Below, piece by piece: positions 34,929-43,070 of a stretch of 64,000 bases of DNA; positions within the stretch are counted from its first letter, which is position 1, and every line of letters starts with the position of its first letter. The DNA is taken from NCBI GenBank assembly GCA_947387575.1, contig CANDOC010000008.1, positions 186,001-250,000 on the forward strand. Direction: 5' to 3'. Below the pieces are notes generated by a model that saw nothing but the letters and a program-made list of their open reading frames with translations, was not told the DNA's origin and ran no database searches. The stretch is from Spongorhabdus nitratireducens. GTDB taxonomy: Bacteria; Pseudomonadota; Gammaproteobacteria; Pseudomonadales; Endozoicomonadaceae. The translations under genes were made by a program, and so were the position numbers.

Positions 34929-35738
34929 CTATTTTACCGCTGAGCTTTTCACTTTGGTGTTGCGCACATTTTCAATCGCATCAAAGTATTCATCACTGTA
35001 GTAGCTCAAACACTGCTGATAAGCTTCCGCCACATGCGACAGATCGCTCTGACCGACATTCAGTGCCCGGAATGTATTGATAAAAGGCACCATTGCAATG
35101 GCAGGTTTTGCGGCCAGCCTTTGAGCAATCTCAATGGCCTTGTTCAGAACCTGATCCGGTTCGACAACAGCATTTACAAGCCCTTGCTCCAGCGCTTTCT
35201 GCCCGGAAAACTCTTCAGCCAATGCCATCAACTCAAATGACTTGGCCGAACCAATCATTGCATTCATGGCCTGCAATAAACCCACTCCCGGGCCTAACCC
35301 TACATCCATCATGCGGGTACAGAAAATACTGTCAGCGCTGGTGATTCGCATGTCACAGGCCAGAGCCAGTGAAAATCCTGCGCCTACAGCGCCACCGTTA
35401 ATCGCCGCAATAACGGGTACATGCAGCTTTTTTAGTCCGGTCAGGTTTCGAGTGAAGGCCAGCGTAGCTTTAATCAGGGGAACATTATCGGGACTATGCT
35501 CGGCACTAAGCCAGTCCAGATCACCTCCGGCACAGAACCAGCCACGTTTACCGGTTACCACAACCGCTCTTAACGTTTCATCTTTTCCAAGCCGATGCCA
35601 GGCATCTCCGATTTCCTGATGAAACTTGTCGTTTAATGCATTGCGGCGACCATCTTTGCGGTCAAGATACACAATTGCGACATCATCTACACGATCAATA
35701 GATACCCAGCAATTATCACTTTTTAACTGAACCGACAT
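34929..35738 (-). CDS. Enoyl-CoA hydratase/isomerase family protein
   Basis: A 269-residue crotonase-fold protein. The oxyanion-hole parts AVVVTGKRGWFCAGGDLDWL and AAINGGAVGAGFSLALACDMRI are clear. In the region where true hydratases carry their two catalytic Glu, this protein reads MMDVGLGPGVG and SFELMALAEEF. By my hand alignment the first Glu is Asp and the second is Met, so isomerase, decarboxylase or hydrolase activity is more likely than hydration. No linked pathway gene. Confidence 0.8.
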   Translation of the reverse strand: MSVQLKSDNCWVSIDRVDDVAIVYLDRKDGRRNALNDKFHQEIGDAWHRLGKDETLRAVVVTGKRGWFCAGGDLDWLSAEHSPDNVPLIKATLAFTRNLTGLKKLHVPVIAAINGGAVGAGFSLALACDMRITSADSIFCTRMMDVGLGPGVGLLQAMNAMIGSAKSFELMALAEEFSGQKALEQGLVNAVVEPDQVLNKAIEIAQRLAAKPAIAMVPFINTFRALNVGQSDLSHVAEAYQQCLSYYSDEYFDAIENVRNTKVKSSAVK

Positions 35739-36009
35739 TAGATAATTTCCTGCTTTTTGTTGATTCTTCAGCTAATCAAGGTAGCAGGGAATTTATCCCC
35801 GTCATGTATTTTCCGATGATGGGAAATTGCTGCTGAAAGTCCCCTTAAAAATGCAGTAAATCCCTGTAACCAAAAGGGTTGTACTGCGATAACATGCCGC
35901 CCAACGTGACGGTTCAATCATCCACCGTTTTTATTCATCAGAATGTCGCTGTTTTAGATTCAAGAGGGGGCGACATTCTCTGCTAGCGTCTTCTGACCCG
36001 GACACCTGG

Positions 36010-37242
36010 ATGGATCGAAAAAATTATAGCCAGCGGAGAAACTTCGTTCTTCAGCTCGGCAAGGCTCTGCATAAATTTGGTACCCCCGCCTTTCGACTGG
36101 AAGCTCATCTGGCCAATGTCTGCCAGAGTCTCGGCATGGAAGGTGAGTTCATGGTCAGTCCGACCCTGCAGACTATTGTGCTGTGGTCAAATGAAGACCC
36201 GGACAAGAAGAAACACAATTACCATATCCGGGTAAAACCCGGTGATCTGGACCTGGGCGCACTGGCACTGGCTGATCAGTTAGTCGATGAAGTGACATCA
36301 GGAAGCTGTGATGTCGATGAGGCCATTGCCCGGCTGGAAGAAATAAATACCCGACCTGCCCCCTACAATATATACACAACCATGCTGGCCTTTATTGTGA
36401 CCAGCGGTGCCTTTGCCATGCTGGTCGGATTAAGCTGGGCCAATATTATTGTGTCCAGCCTTACCGGTCTGCTGGTTTTTGGCATCCTGTATATAGCGGA
36501 ACAGAACAGTCAGTACGGTGAAGCACTTGAAGCATTGGCGGCGACAGCATCTGCACTTTTTGCTTCTTTTGTCGCTCATTATGTTCCCGGAATAAAAGTA
36601 CCCCTGGTCGTCCTGTCAGGGATCATTGTCTTTATCCCCGGTCTTTCGATCACTATGGCGCTCAAGGATCTTGCCGCACGACATTTGTTGTCAGGTACCA
36701 ACCGTCTGATGGATAGTTTGATGTGCCTGTGCAAGCTGTACTTCGGATCGGTGCTGGGCAGAGCTCTCGGGGAATTAATCTGGGAGCCAAAAGCACTGGT
36801 TGGTCCACAGGTCCCCATTCCGGACTGGAGTATCTGGCTGGCCGTACCATTGCTGTCGCTGACATTGATTGTCGTCTTCAAAAACCGGTTGCGAGATATT
36901 CCCTGGGGTGTACTTTCCGCACTGATAGCCTACGCCGGCAGTGTGATGGGAGCTGCTTATCTGGGTGACAGTGTCGGGCCATTTGTCGGAGCCCTGCTGG
37001 TCGGGATCTATAGCAATGCCTACTCCAGAATCGCCAATGCACCGTCAATGGTGGTCTTACTACACGGTATTGTACTGCTGGTTCCGGGAAGCAAGGCTTA
37101 TATCGGATTGAATCAGGCTATCAGCCATGATGTTTTTGCAAACCTGCCCCAGCTTGGCGCACAGGCATTTATTATCTTTATGTCGATTTTGGCGGGGATG
37201 ATATTTGCCAACATTATTTTCCCGTCACGAAAAACTCTCTAA
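36010..37242 (+). CDS. ThrE-type threonine/serine exporter
   Basis: A 410-residue inner-membrane protein combining the DUF1212-type N-terminal cytosolic and membrane part (LQLGKALHKFGTPAFRLEAHLANVC) and the DUF3815-type C-terminal membrane part (GSKAYIGLNQAISHDVFANLP) in one chain, the ThrE layout. About ten hydrophobic segments. Probable role: export of threonine and serine. Its last 165 bases are repeated, imperfectly, at 38799-38963, beyond the next gene. A terminator follows at 37249. Confidence 0.85.
   Translation: MDRKNYSQRRNFVLQLGKALHKFGTPAFRLEAHLANVCQSLGMEGEFMVSPTLQTIVLWSNEDPDKKKHNYHIRVKPGDLDLGALALADQLVDEVTSGSCDVDEAIARLEEINTRPAPYNIYTTMLAFIVTSGAFAMLVGLSWANIIVSSLTGLLVFGILYIAEQNSQYGEALEALAATASALFASFVAHYVPGIKVPLVVLSGIIVFIPGLSITMALKDLAARHLLSGTNRLMDSLMCLCKLYFGSVLGRALGELIWEPKALVGPQVPIPDWSIWLAVPLLSLTLIVVFKNRLRDIPWGVLSALIAYAGSVMGAAYLGDSVGPFVGALLVGIYSNAYSRIANAPSMVVLLHGIVLLVPGSKAYIGLNQAISHDVFANLPQLGAQAFIIFMSILAGMIFANIIFPSRKTL
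37078..37242 (+). repeat. Direct repeat copy A (thrE 3' end)
   Basis: The last 165 bases of the ThrE gene align without gaps to 38799-38963, including an identical block of about 30 bases. The two copies bracket the UhpC-like gene. Confidence 0.85.
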
Positions 37243-37248
37243 TCTTTA

Positions 37249-37275
37249 ACACCCTGGCAAATGCCAGGGTGTTTT
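37249..37275 (+). terminator. Terminator after thrE
   Basis: ACACCCTGGCA (37249-37259) and TGCCAGGGTGT (37262-37272) form a perfect stem followed by TTT. It separates thrE from the convergent transporter gene. Confidence 0.75.
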
Positions 37276-37290
37276 CATATAGATCAACCT

Positions 37291-38613
37291 TCATGTGCTG
37301 CGCGTAAATCCGAACTTTCCTCTGGATACAATAAATGGAATAAACAAAGCGATAACAATGACAGAGCAAGTAGCGAGCGTGACAAAAAAACCGTTCCAGC
37401 CATAGCTCTCCATGATCAGAGCAACAGGATAACCGGAAATAGCAGCTCCAACGTACGCAAACAGACTGACAAAACCGTTGGATGCTCCTGCTGCGCTTTT
37501 ATGTGAACACTCAATTGCCGCAATCCCGATCAGCATATGAGGGCCATAGATAAAGAAGCCGAAGATAAAAAACAGGGCTATCTGGGCGATAAAACCGGCA
37601 TCCGGTATCATCCAGAGTCCAAAAACCGCAATACAGACCCCAATAGCAAAAATGCTGTTCATGGGGCCACGGTTACCCTGAAACCACCAATCCGAACCCC
37701 ACCCGGCTACAAGGCAGCCAATCAAGCCTCCAATCTCCGAGGCTGACAGCGCAGAATTTGCTTCCAGTAGTGAGTAGCCATGGGTCTCAATCAGATAAAG
37801 GTTGCCCCAGTCACTGATTGCCGTTTTGACGATAAATACCAGTATGTAGGCCAGCCCCAACAGCCAGAGCATTTTGTTGTTAAGCACATACTGCAGCAGA
37901 ATTTCCTTATTGCTCAGCCCCAGCCCTTCCTGCTCATGAGCAATTTCCTGCTGATCATTTCGCCACTGCCCGACAGTTGGCAGTCCCATGGTTTCCGGCT
38001 TGTCCCGCACCCGATATACAATAAAAAAAGACACCAGTATGGCCAGCAAGCCGGCGGCTCCCAAACCATACTGCCAGCTTAAAATCATAACCAGCCACCC
38101 CAGAAAGACGGGAGCAATAGTACCGCCGACGCTTTGAGTGGTGTTCCATAGCCCCCACCAAAAGCCCCTTTCAGTGCGTGAATACCAGCAATTAAGCACT
38201 TTTGAACAAGGCGGCCAGCCCCAGCCCTGAAAGAAAGCACTTATCGACCAAATCGCAGCAAAAACAATTAATGAAGCACTCAAGCCCAGCAGAATATTTA
38301 GAACACCTGTAATAAAAAGGCCGATTGCCATAAAATAGCGTGGGTTAGCATGATCGCTCAAAAGGCCACTGACGAACTTACTGAGACCATAAATGAAATA
38401 AAAAAGTGTTCCTATTAATCCAATATCAGCTTTATCAAAACCTAGATCCTGAATTAAGGCAGGTGTTACATATGTGAAAGACTTGCGTGTAATGTAATAC
38501 GCTACATAGCCAATATAGATTCCAATAAAAACATGCAGCCGCCAATACTGATATTGTTTATCTATATATCCTTGATTCAGATGAGTATTTAATAATACTT
38601 TTGATGTCCCCAT
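37291..38613 (-). CDS. UhpC/GlpT-family organophosphate transporter
   Basis: About 440 residues from the ATG at 38613, which has GAGGTG eight bases upstream; the frame is open to 38661. Twelve-helix major facilitator of the organophosphate:phosphate antiporter group: RLHVFIGIYIGYVAYYITRKSF, FYFIYGLSKFVSGLLSDHANPRYFMAIGL, FFQGWGWPPCSKVLNCWYS and GIAAIECSHKSAAGASNGF fit UhpC/GlpT. It may import sugar phosphates or act as a sensor like UhpC; no uhpAB genes are adjacent. It is flanked by the duplicated thrE 3' end, so it may have come with a rearrangement. Confidence 0.85.
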   Translation of the reverse strand: MGTSKVLLNTHLNQGYIDKQYQYWRLHVFIGIYIGYVAYYITRKSFTYVTPALIQDLGFDKADIGLIGTLFYFIYGLSKFVSGLLSDHANPRYFMAIGLFITGVLNILLGLSASLIVFAAIWSISAFFQGWGWPPCSKVLNCWYSRTERGFWWGLWNTTQSVGGTIAPVFLGWLVMILSWQYGLGAAGLLAILVSFFIVYRVRDKPETMGLPTVGQWRNDQQEIAHEQEGLGLSNKEILLQYVLNNKMLWLLGLAYILVFIVKTAISDWGNLYLIETHGYSLLEANSALSASEIGGLIGCLVAGWGSDWWFQGNRGPMNSIFAIGVCIAVFGLWMIPDAGFIAQIALFFIFGFFIYGPHMLIGIAAIECSHKSAAGASNGFVSLFAYVGAAISGYPVALIMESYGWNGFFVTLATCSVIVIALFIPFIVSRGKFGFTRST

Positions 38614-38798
38614 CAAAAACACCTCACCGCCCAAAACAATATTTATGCGCATTAGATGCAATAATTATTTTTTCGTTCAACTTATTGAGTACTTATTGGT
38701 TAGGACAAGCAGGTGATGCACTGAATAAAATACAGAAAAAGGCTTTTGGAGTTCAGGAGCCTAAAAAATTAGGTCATGGACTGGTCCGTTATTGTCTA

Positions 38799-38963
38799 CT
38801 GGTGCTGGGAAGCAAGGCTTATATCGAGCCAAATCAGGCCGTCGGCCATAATATTTTTGTGAATCTGCCCCTGGTCGGAGCACAGGCATTTATTATCTTT
38901 ATGTCGATTCTGGCGGAGATGATACTTGCCAATATAATTTCCTCTTCGAGAAAGACGCTTTGA
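38799..38963 (+). pseudogene. thrE 3'-end fragment (direct repeat copy B)
   Basis: A gap-free but diverged copy of the last 165 bases of the ThrE gene. It still encodes LGSKAYIEPNQAVGHNIFVNLPLVGAQAFIIFMSILAEMILANII, ending in SSSRKTL and a stop, with changed residues in the conserved loop. An open frame runs back to 38601, but its N-terminal part does not resemble ThrE, so this looks like a remnant. Frame preservation hints at some age or selection. Confidence 0.75.
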
Positions 38964-39072
38964 TCACACATATACTCCAAAGACTGCCTCCTTCTGTCAG
39001 GGTAACCTTTGGGCAAACATATCATTCATCGACTACGATATTGCTCTGAAACAGTTTTAAAGCTCTATATCC

Positions 39073-39526
39073 ATGAAAAAAAAGACTCATTAACAAGTCT
39101 GTTTTTCTCTTTGTTTTTTTATTTTCTGTATCCAAGCTGCATGCAGTTACGGTACAAGACTGCATTTTCGCCCTTGAGCAAACATATCAATGGATTCTTG
39201 ACGAAGTAATTAAACGCCAGAGCCAATATCAACCTGTATCCCAAGAAGTTCCAGGTTATCTCAAACTCAACTCTGGTGTGGAGCTCTATATATTTCCTGC
39301 TGCAGATGAACCTGATGTAGCGTACAACGAACCTGCTTTTGTTACCGATGTCGCAATCATGATGGAGGGGCAGAGTGTTTCAAGAAAGATTTATAACCCT
39401 GATATCATTCATTACATTGAAGGAGAAATTCATCACAGTGTTGAGGTGTACTGTTATTTTAATGAGGGAGATGTACCTGTTGAATATCAGCAATTTATAT
39501 TCGACCCGTCCGAGCTTGAGCAATAA
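39073..39526 (+). pseudogene. Secreted protein frameshifted at an A8 tract
   Basis: ATG at 39073 is followed by eight A (39076-39083), then a stop at codon 7. With one A fewer the frame reads MKKRLINKSVFLFVFLFSVSKLHA, a textbook signal peptide, and stays open to 39526 for about 150 residues (VQDCIFALEQ, LKLNSGVELYIFPAADEP, VEVYCYFNEGD). In the genomic frame the only start is a GTG at 39278 that removes the first half. Either a pseudogene, a phase-variable or slippage-expressed gene, or a read error. No family recognised; two Cys could form a disulfide. Confidence 0.65.
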
Positions 39527-39550
39527 CCAACAGTACCTTTTTTCAACAAT

Positions 39551-39594
39551 AAAAAAGCCAGGTCATGGGACGGGGGGGGCCGTCCGGACCTGGC
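39551..39594 (-). terminator. Terminator of the acyl-CoA ligase gene
   Basis: GCCAGGTC (39557-39564) pairs with GACCTGGC (39587-39594), and inside it GGACGG pairs with CCGTCC. On the minus strand the stem is followed by TTTTTTATTG. The loop lies in a run of eight G (39572-39579), an unusual composition. Confidence 0.7.
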
Positions 39595-39714
39595 AAGCGC
39601 AGGCACTCATCTACGAAAAATGGTTTTTACAAACCACAATCACTCACACACACTCTCGCGCTTTTTAGTCGGGAAACAGCAAATGCTCTCTCCCAACTAA
39701 AAACTGGTTTGCTG

Positions 39715-41337
39715 TTAATCGAACTCCTTTCTCAGCACAAACTTCTGAATCTTGCCGGTTGATGTTTTTGGCAGATCCATAAACACAATTTTCTTCGGCG
39801 CCTTGAAGTGGGCCATCTGGTCACGGCAGAAGCTGATCATCGCTGCTTCGTCTTCTTTGGCACCGTCCTTCAACTTGATAAAGGCACAGGGGACTTCACC
39901 CCAGGTCTCATCCGGCATGGCAATAACGGCCACTTCTTCAACATCGTGATGACGATACAGCACATCTTCCACTTCAATACTGGAGATATTTTCACCACCG
40001 GAAATAATGATGTCCTTGGAACGGTCCTTGATTTCGACATAGCTGTCTTCATGCCATACCGCCAAGTCACCGGTACGGAACCAGCCGTCAGCCATGGACT
40101 GATCAGTGGTAGTCGGGTTCTTCAGGTAGCCCTTCATTACCACGTTACCGCGCAGGAAGATTTCACCCATGGTTTCACCATCCTGCGGCACCGGCTCGAG
40201 GGTTTCCGGATCAGCGACCATCATGCCGCCCTGCATCGGTGCCTGAATACCCTGACGGGCCTTCTTGCGCGCCTTCTGCTCCAGATCCAGATCCGCCCAT
40301 TCTTCCTGCCAGTCGCAGACTACGCAGGGACCATAGGTTTCAGTCAGGCCGTAGGTATGGGTCACTTCGATGCCCATCGCTTCCATACCACCGATTACAG
40401 AGGCAGGCGGCGCAGCACCAGCAGTCATAACCTTGATATTGTGGCTAATGCCTGCTTTCAGCTCATCATCAGCATTATTGAGCATATTCAGCACAATCGG
40501 CGCACCACAGAAGTGATCGACCTTGTGCTCTTTGATCAGCGAATAAATCGCGTCAGCCCGGACATGGCGGAGGCTGACGCTGACCCCGGCGGTCGCCGCA
40601 ATCGACCAGGGGAAACACCAGCCATTACAATGGAACATGGGCAGTGTCCAAAGGTATACGGGATGCTTTCCCATATCCCATGACAATACATTACTGACAG
40701 CGTTCAGGTAGGCACCGCGATGATGGTAGACAACACCTTTGGGGTTGCCGGTGGTACCGGAGGTGTAGTTCAGGGAAATGGCATTCCATTCATCAGCCGG
40801 CATTTCCAGCTGTTCGCTGCTGTTACCCTTTTCGAGGAAATCTTCATAAGTCAGGTCACTAATCAGCTCCCCTTCCTGGTACAGCGGATCATCAATCGCG
40901 ATAACCAGTGGACGGTGAGCCACCATCTTCAGGGCTTTCTTGACCAGTTTGCTGAACTCTTTATCAACAATAACAACTTTGCTTTCGGCATGCTGAAGGA
41001 TAAAGGCAATCGCTTCAGCATCCAGCCGGGTATTGATGGCATTCAATACCGCACCTGACATGGGCACACCGAAGTGGGCTTCAAACATTTCCGGCAGGTT
41101 TGGCGCTACCACAGAAACAGTGCAACCTTCACCAATGCCATGCGCCTTCAGGGCAGAAGCCAGCTTGACGCAACGCTCTTTGGTTTCTTTCCAGCTACGG
41201 TGAACATCACCGTGGATGGTAGCGGTACGGTTGGGGTGCACCTGGGCTGCACGGTACAGGAACGAAATCGGCGTCATACTGGTGTAGTTCGCTTCGTTCT
41301 TGTCCAGACCAATGTCGTAAATATTATGCATTATCAT
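39715..41337 (-). CDS. AMP-forming acyl-CoA synthetase
   Basis: A 540-residue ATP-dependent carboxylate-CoA ligase. Motifs: LNYTSGTTGNPKGVVYHHRG (P-loop), TYGLTETYG, WFRTGDLAVWHEDSYVEIKDRSKDIIISGGENIS and the catalytic Lys in PKTSTGKIQKFVLR. The sequence is of the medium-chain (AlkK/DmdB-like) group, so a medium-chain or methylmercaptopropionate substrate is possible. The start may be the codon at 41337 or the ATG two codons later. It lies 131 bases after the permease on the same strand and is probably in the same sigma54-controlled unit. Confidence 0.87.
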   Translation of the reverse strand: MIMHNIYDIGLDKNEANYTSMTPISFLYRAAQVHPNRTATIHGDVHRSWKETKERCVKLASALKAHGIGEGCTVSVVAPNLPEMFEAHFGVPMSGAVLNAINTRLDAEAIAFILQHAESKVVIVDKEFSKLVKKALKMVAHRPLVIAIDDPLYQEGELISDLTYEDFLEKGNSSEQLEMPADEWNAISLNYTSGTTGNPKGVVYHHRGAYLNAVSNVLSWDMGKHPVYLWTLPMFHCNGWCFPWSIAATAGVSVSLRHVRADAIYSLIKEHKVDHFCGAPIVLNMLNNADDELKAGISHNIKVMTAGAAPPASVIGGMEAMGIEVTHTYGLTETYGPCVVCDWQEEWADLDLEQKARKKARQGIQAPMQGGMMVADPETLEPVPQDGETMGEIFLRGNVVMKGYLKNPTTTDQSMADGWFRTGDLAVWHEDSYVEIKDRSKDIIISGGENISSIEVEDVLYRHHDVEEVAVIAMPDETWGEVPCAFIKLKDGAKEDEAAMISFCRDQMAHFKAPKKIVFMDLPKTSTGKIQKFVLRKEFD

Positions 41338-41377
41338 TGTTATTATTCCCTTTACTGCAGATTACAGCTCACAGCCA

Positions 41378-41414
41378 GCTGGTCGTGTTTTCTTTTACTA
41401 ATAACACGACCAGC
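41378..41414. other. Stem-loop between permease and ligase genes
   Basis: GCTGGTCGTGTT (41378-41389) and AACACGACCAGC (41403-41414) form a perfect 12-bp stem with a 13-base loop. No T-run follows on the minus strand, so an mRNA-stabilising or attenuating stem is more likely than a full terminator. Confidence 0.55.
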
Positions 41415-41468
41415 CTCAACTATCAGTTTCCAGCGGCCTTAATTTTCCAAGGCCTGGCTTTAAAAGGC

Positions 41469-42845
41469 TTAGCTTTCAACCACTTCGATAGGTTCTTCGT
41501 CTGCGAAATCACTGGCCTTGGCATTCTTGCCACGCCATTCGATCAAAAGGTAGAGCACAACACCGGCCAGCAGACCGTATCCCGCACCGTAAACTGCGAG
41601 GATAACGCCCATGGTGCCAGCCACACCCATCTGGGTGGCATTCTTGACCTGCTCAACACCCACACTGATACACAGGTAACCGGTAATCAGCAGAGTGATA
41701 GACAGGGCAATCGGAAGAACAGGTTTGAACAGAGTGATCAGCGGCAGCACAAACAGTGCAATAAAGCCTACGATCCAGAAGATACCGGCGCCACTGTAGA
41801 TGCTGTCCATAGCGTTGCGACCCTGACGGTACCGCTCGGCAATGGTCGCCATGGCGCCGGTAAACATCGGCCCGGCCAGACCAGGATAAGGAGCAAAGAA
41901 GGAGTGAATCAGGTTACGGATACCGGTAACCAGGTGCAGACGGTCAACATCCAGATCGATTTTTTCATCCGGACGCAGATGGTCAACACGATCCAGCAGG
42001 CTCTTGCCAACTACGATATCACCGAAAGCGATAATGTAGGCGATAACTGCCGTAGGAATGGCCAGTATCAGCATATCCATTGAAGGCATGCCGACAGTAA
42101 ATGGCAGGTAGTCAATCATTTCGCCAAAGGCCGGTGCAGAGAAGCCCCACTGGATATCCGGCAGCGGATATTCATTGAAAGCCCAGCCAATACCCATGGC
42201 AACCAGAGTGCCCGGTACCATACCGTAGCCGGCGATAATGGTAAGAATCTTGCTCTTGGCAATCACGTCTTTAAATGACAGTGAGAACAATACATAGGCA
42301 GTTACCAGAAAGCCGATCGTCAAAGAGATCGGGGTATTGGCAACTCGTCCGCCTTCACTGATTTCACCGGTCAGGGCAGCAATACCGGCACCAATCAGGA
42401 TGCCCGCTTTCATGGAATCCGGGAAAAGATCTACCATCTTGCTGCCAAGGCGGGTTACACCGAGGAAGAAAAAGATAAAGGTGACAATCAGCTGCAGGCC
42501 AACCAGAGCTCTGATTGCTTCCGGGCCAGGTTCGAAGTCACCCAGAAACAGAAGAACAACAGGAATCGCAGGTGTTATCCAGCCGGGCACCAGCGGTACA
42601 CCCAGCAGGTTAGGCAGCATAAAGCCGATACCACACACAACAACGTAAGCCAGTGCTACGTCGTATGGCAGGCCAAGGTATTTTTCCAACAAAGGGATCA
42701 TCGCCATGCCGACCACGAACATGATCATGCCCTGGATGGCTTCAGCCCACTCCCAGCGATAGTGAATAAAAGGCAGGCGAACGTGAAAAGGACCAGCGCT
42801 CCAGTAAGGTTGTTCCTCACCGTGCTTTCGCTTGATTACCGACAT
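41469..42845 (-). CDS. Xanthine/uracil-permease-like transporter
   Basis: A 458-residue polytopic protein with 12 or more hydrophobic segments. WEWAEAIQGMIMFVVGMAMIPLLEKYLG and LPNLLGVPLVPGWITPAIPVVLLFLGD suggest the NCS2/SulP-like fold, but it is not a standard nucleobase permease. It is preceded by a strong sigma54 promoter and tandem repeats, is close to an acyl-CoA ligase and lies downstream of a periplasmic binding protein with a two-component system. A carboxylic acid substrate is therefore more likely than a nucleobase. Family assignment is moderate. Confidence 0.7.
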   Translation of the reverse strand: MSVIKRKHGEEQPYWSAGPFHVRLPFIHYRWEWAEAIQGMIMFVVGMAMIPLLEKYLGLPYDVALAYVVVCGIGFMLPNLLGVPLVPGWITPAIPVVLLFLGDFEPGPEAIRALVGLQLIVTFIFFFLGVTRLGSKMVDLFPDSMKAGILIGAGIAALTGEISEGGRVANTPISLTIGFLVTAYVLFSLSFKDVIAKSKILTIIAGYGMVPGTLVAMGIGWAFNEYPLPDIQWGFSAPAFGEMIDYLPFTVGMPSMDMLILAIPTAVIAYIIAFGDIVVGKSLLDRVDHLRPDEKIDLDVDRLHLVTGIRNLIHSFFAPYPGLAGPMFTGAMATIAERYRQGRNAMDSIYSGAGIFWIVGFIALFVLPLITLFKPVLPIALSITLLITGYLCISVGVEQVKNATQMGVAGTMGVILAVYGAGYGLLAGVVLYLLIEWRGKNAKASDFADEEPIEVVES

Positions 42846-42939
42846 AGTACTTCCAATCGTTTTTATTTTTGTACCAGGCCAGAAAGTTCTGAATGAAAGC
42901 TTGCTGGCTCATGGTTGCTTATGTCTGCAACGACTGTTT

Positions 42940-42955
42940 AGCAAGCACAGTGCCA
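42940..42955 (-). promoter_or_regulatory. Sigma54 (-24/-12) promoter of the permease
   Basis: On the minus strand the sequence reads TGGCAC-TGTGC-TTGCT, matching the RpoN consensus TGGCAC-N5-TTGC exactly. It lies about 95 bases before the permease ATG. Confidence 0.8.
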
Positions 42956-42997
42956 ATTATCAGAAAGTGCTTATATAACGGGGTTTATCAATAAAAA

Positions 42998-43070
42998 AGC
43001 GAAAATAGCTGTATTGATTTACACCAGAAGCGAGCGATTTTCGCTCATAAAACTGATCGCAAATCGCTCA
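42998..43070. promoter_or_regulatory. Three operator-like repeats, probable enhancer sites
   Basis: CGAGCGATTTTCGCTCA at 43031-43047 contains a perfect GAGCGA/TCGCTC dyad. TGATCGCAAATCGCTCA at 43054-43070 is a second copy with few changes, and AGCGAAAATAGCT at 42998-43010 is a third, opposed copy differing at one position over 13. Centres are 35 and 23 bases apart. They sit upstream of the sigma54 promoter where an NtrC-type activator would bind; the last overlaps the end of the binding-protein gene. Confidence 0.7.

Noticed and set aside
38601-38798. N-terminal part of the 120-codon frame containing the thrE fragment
   Set aside because: This part does not resemble ThrE and lies over the start region of the opposite transporter gene; only the last 165 bases are a real copy.
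39009-39209. 66-codon plus-strand frame before the frameshifted secreted protein
   Set aside because: It overlaps the signal-peptide-encoding frame; translation looks random after a few residues.
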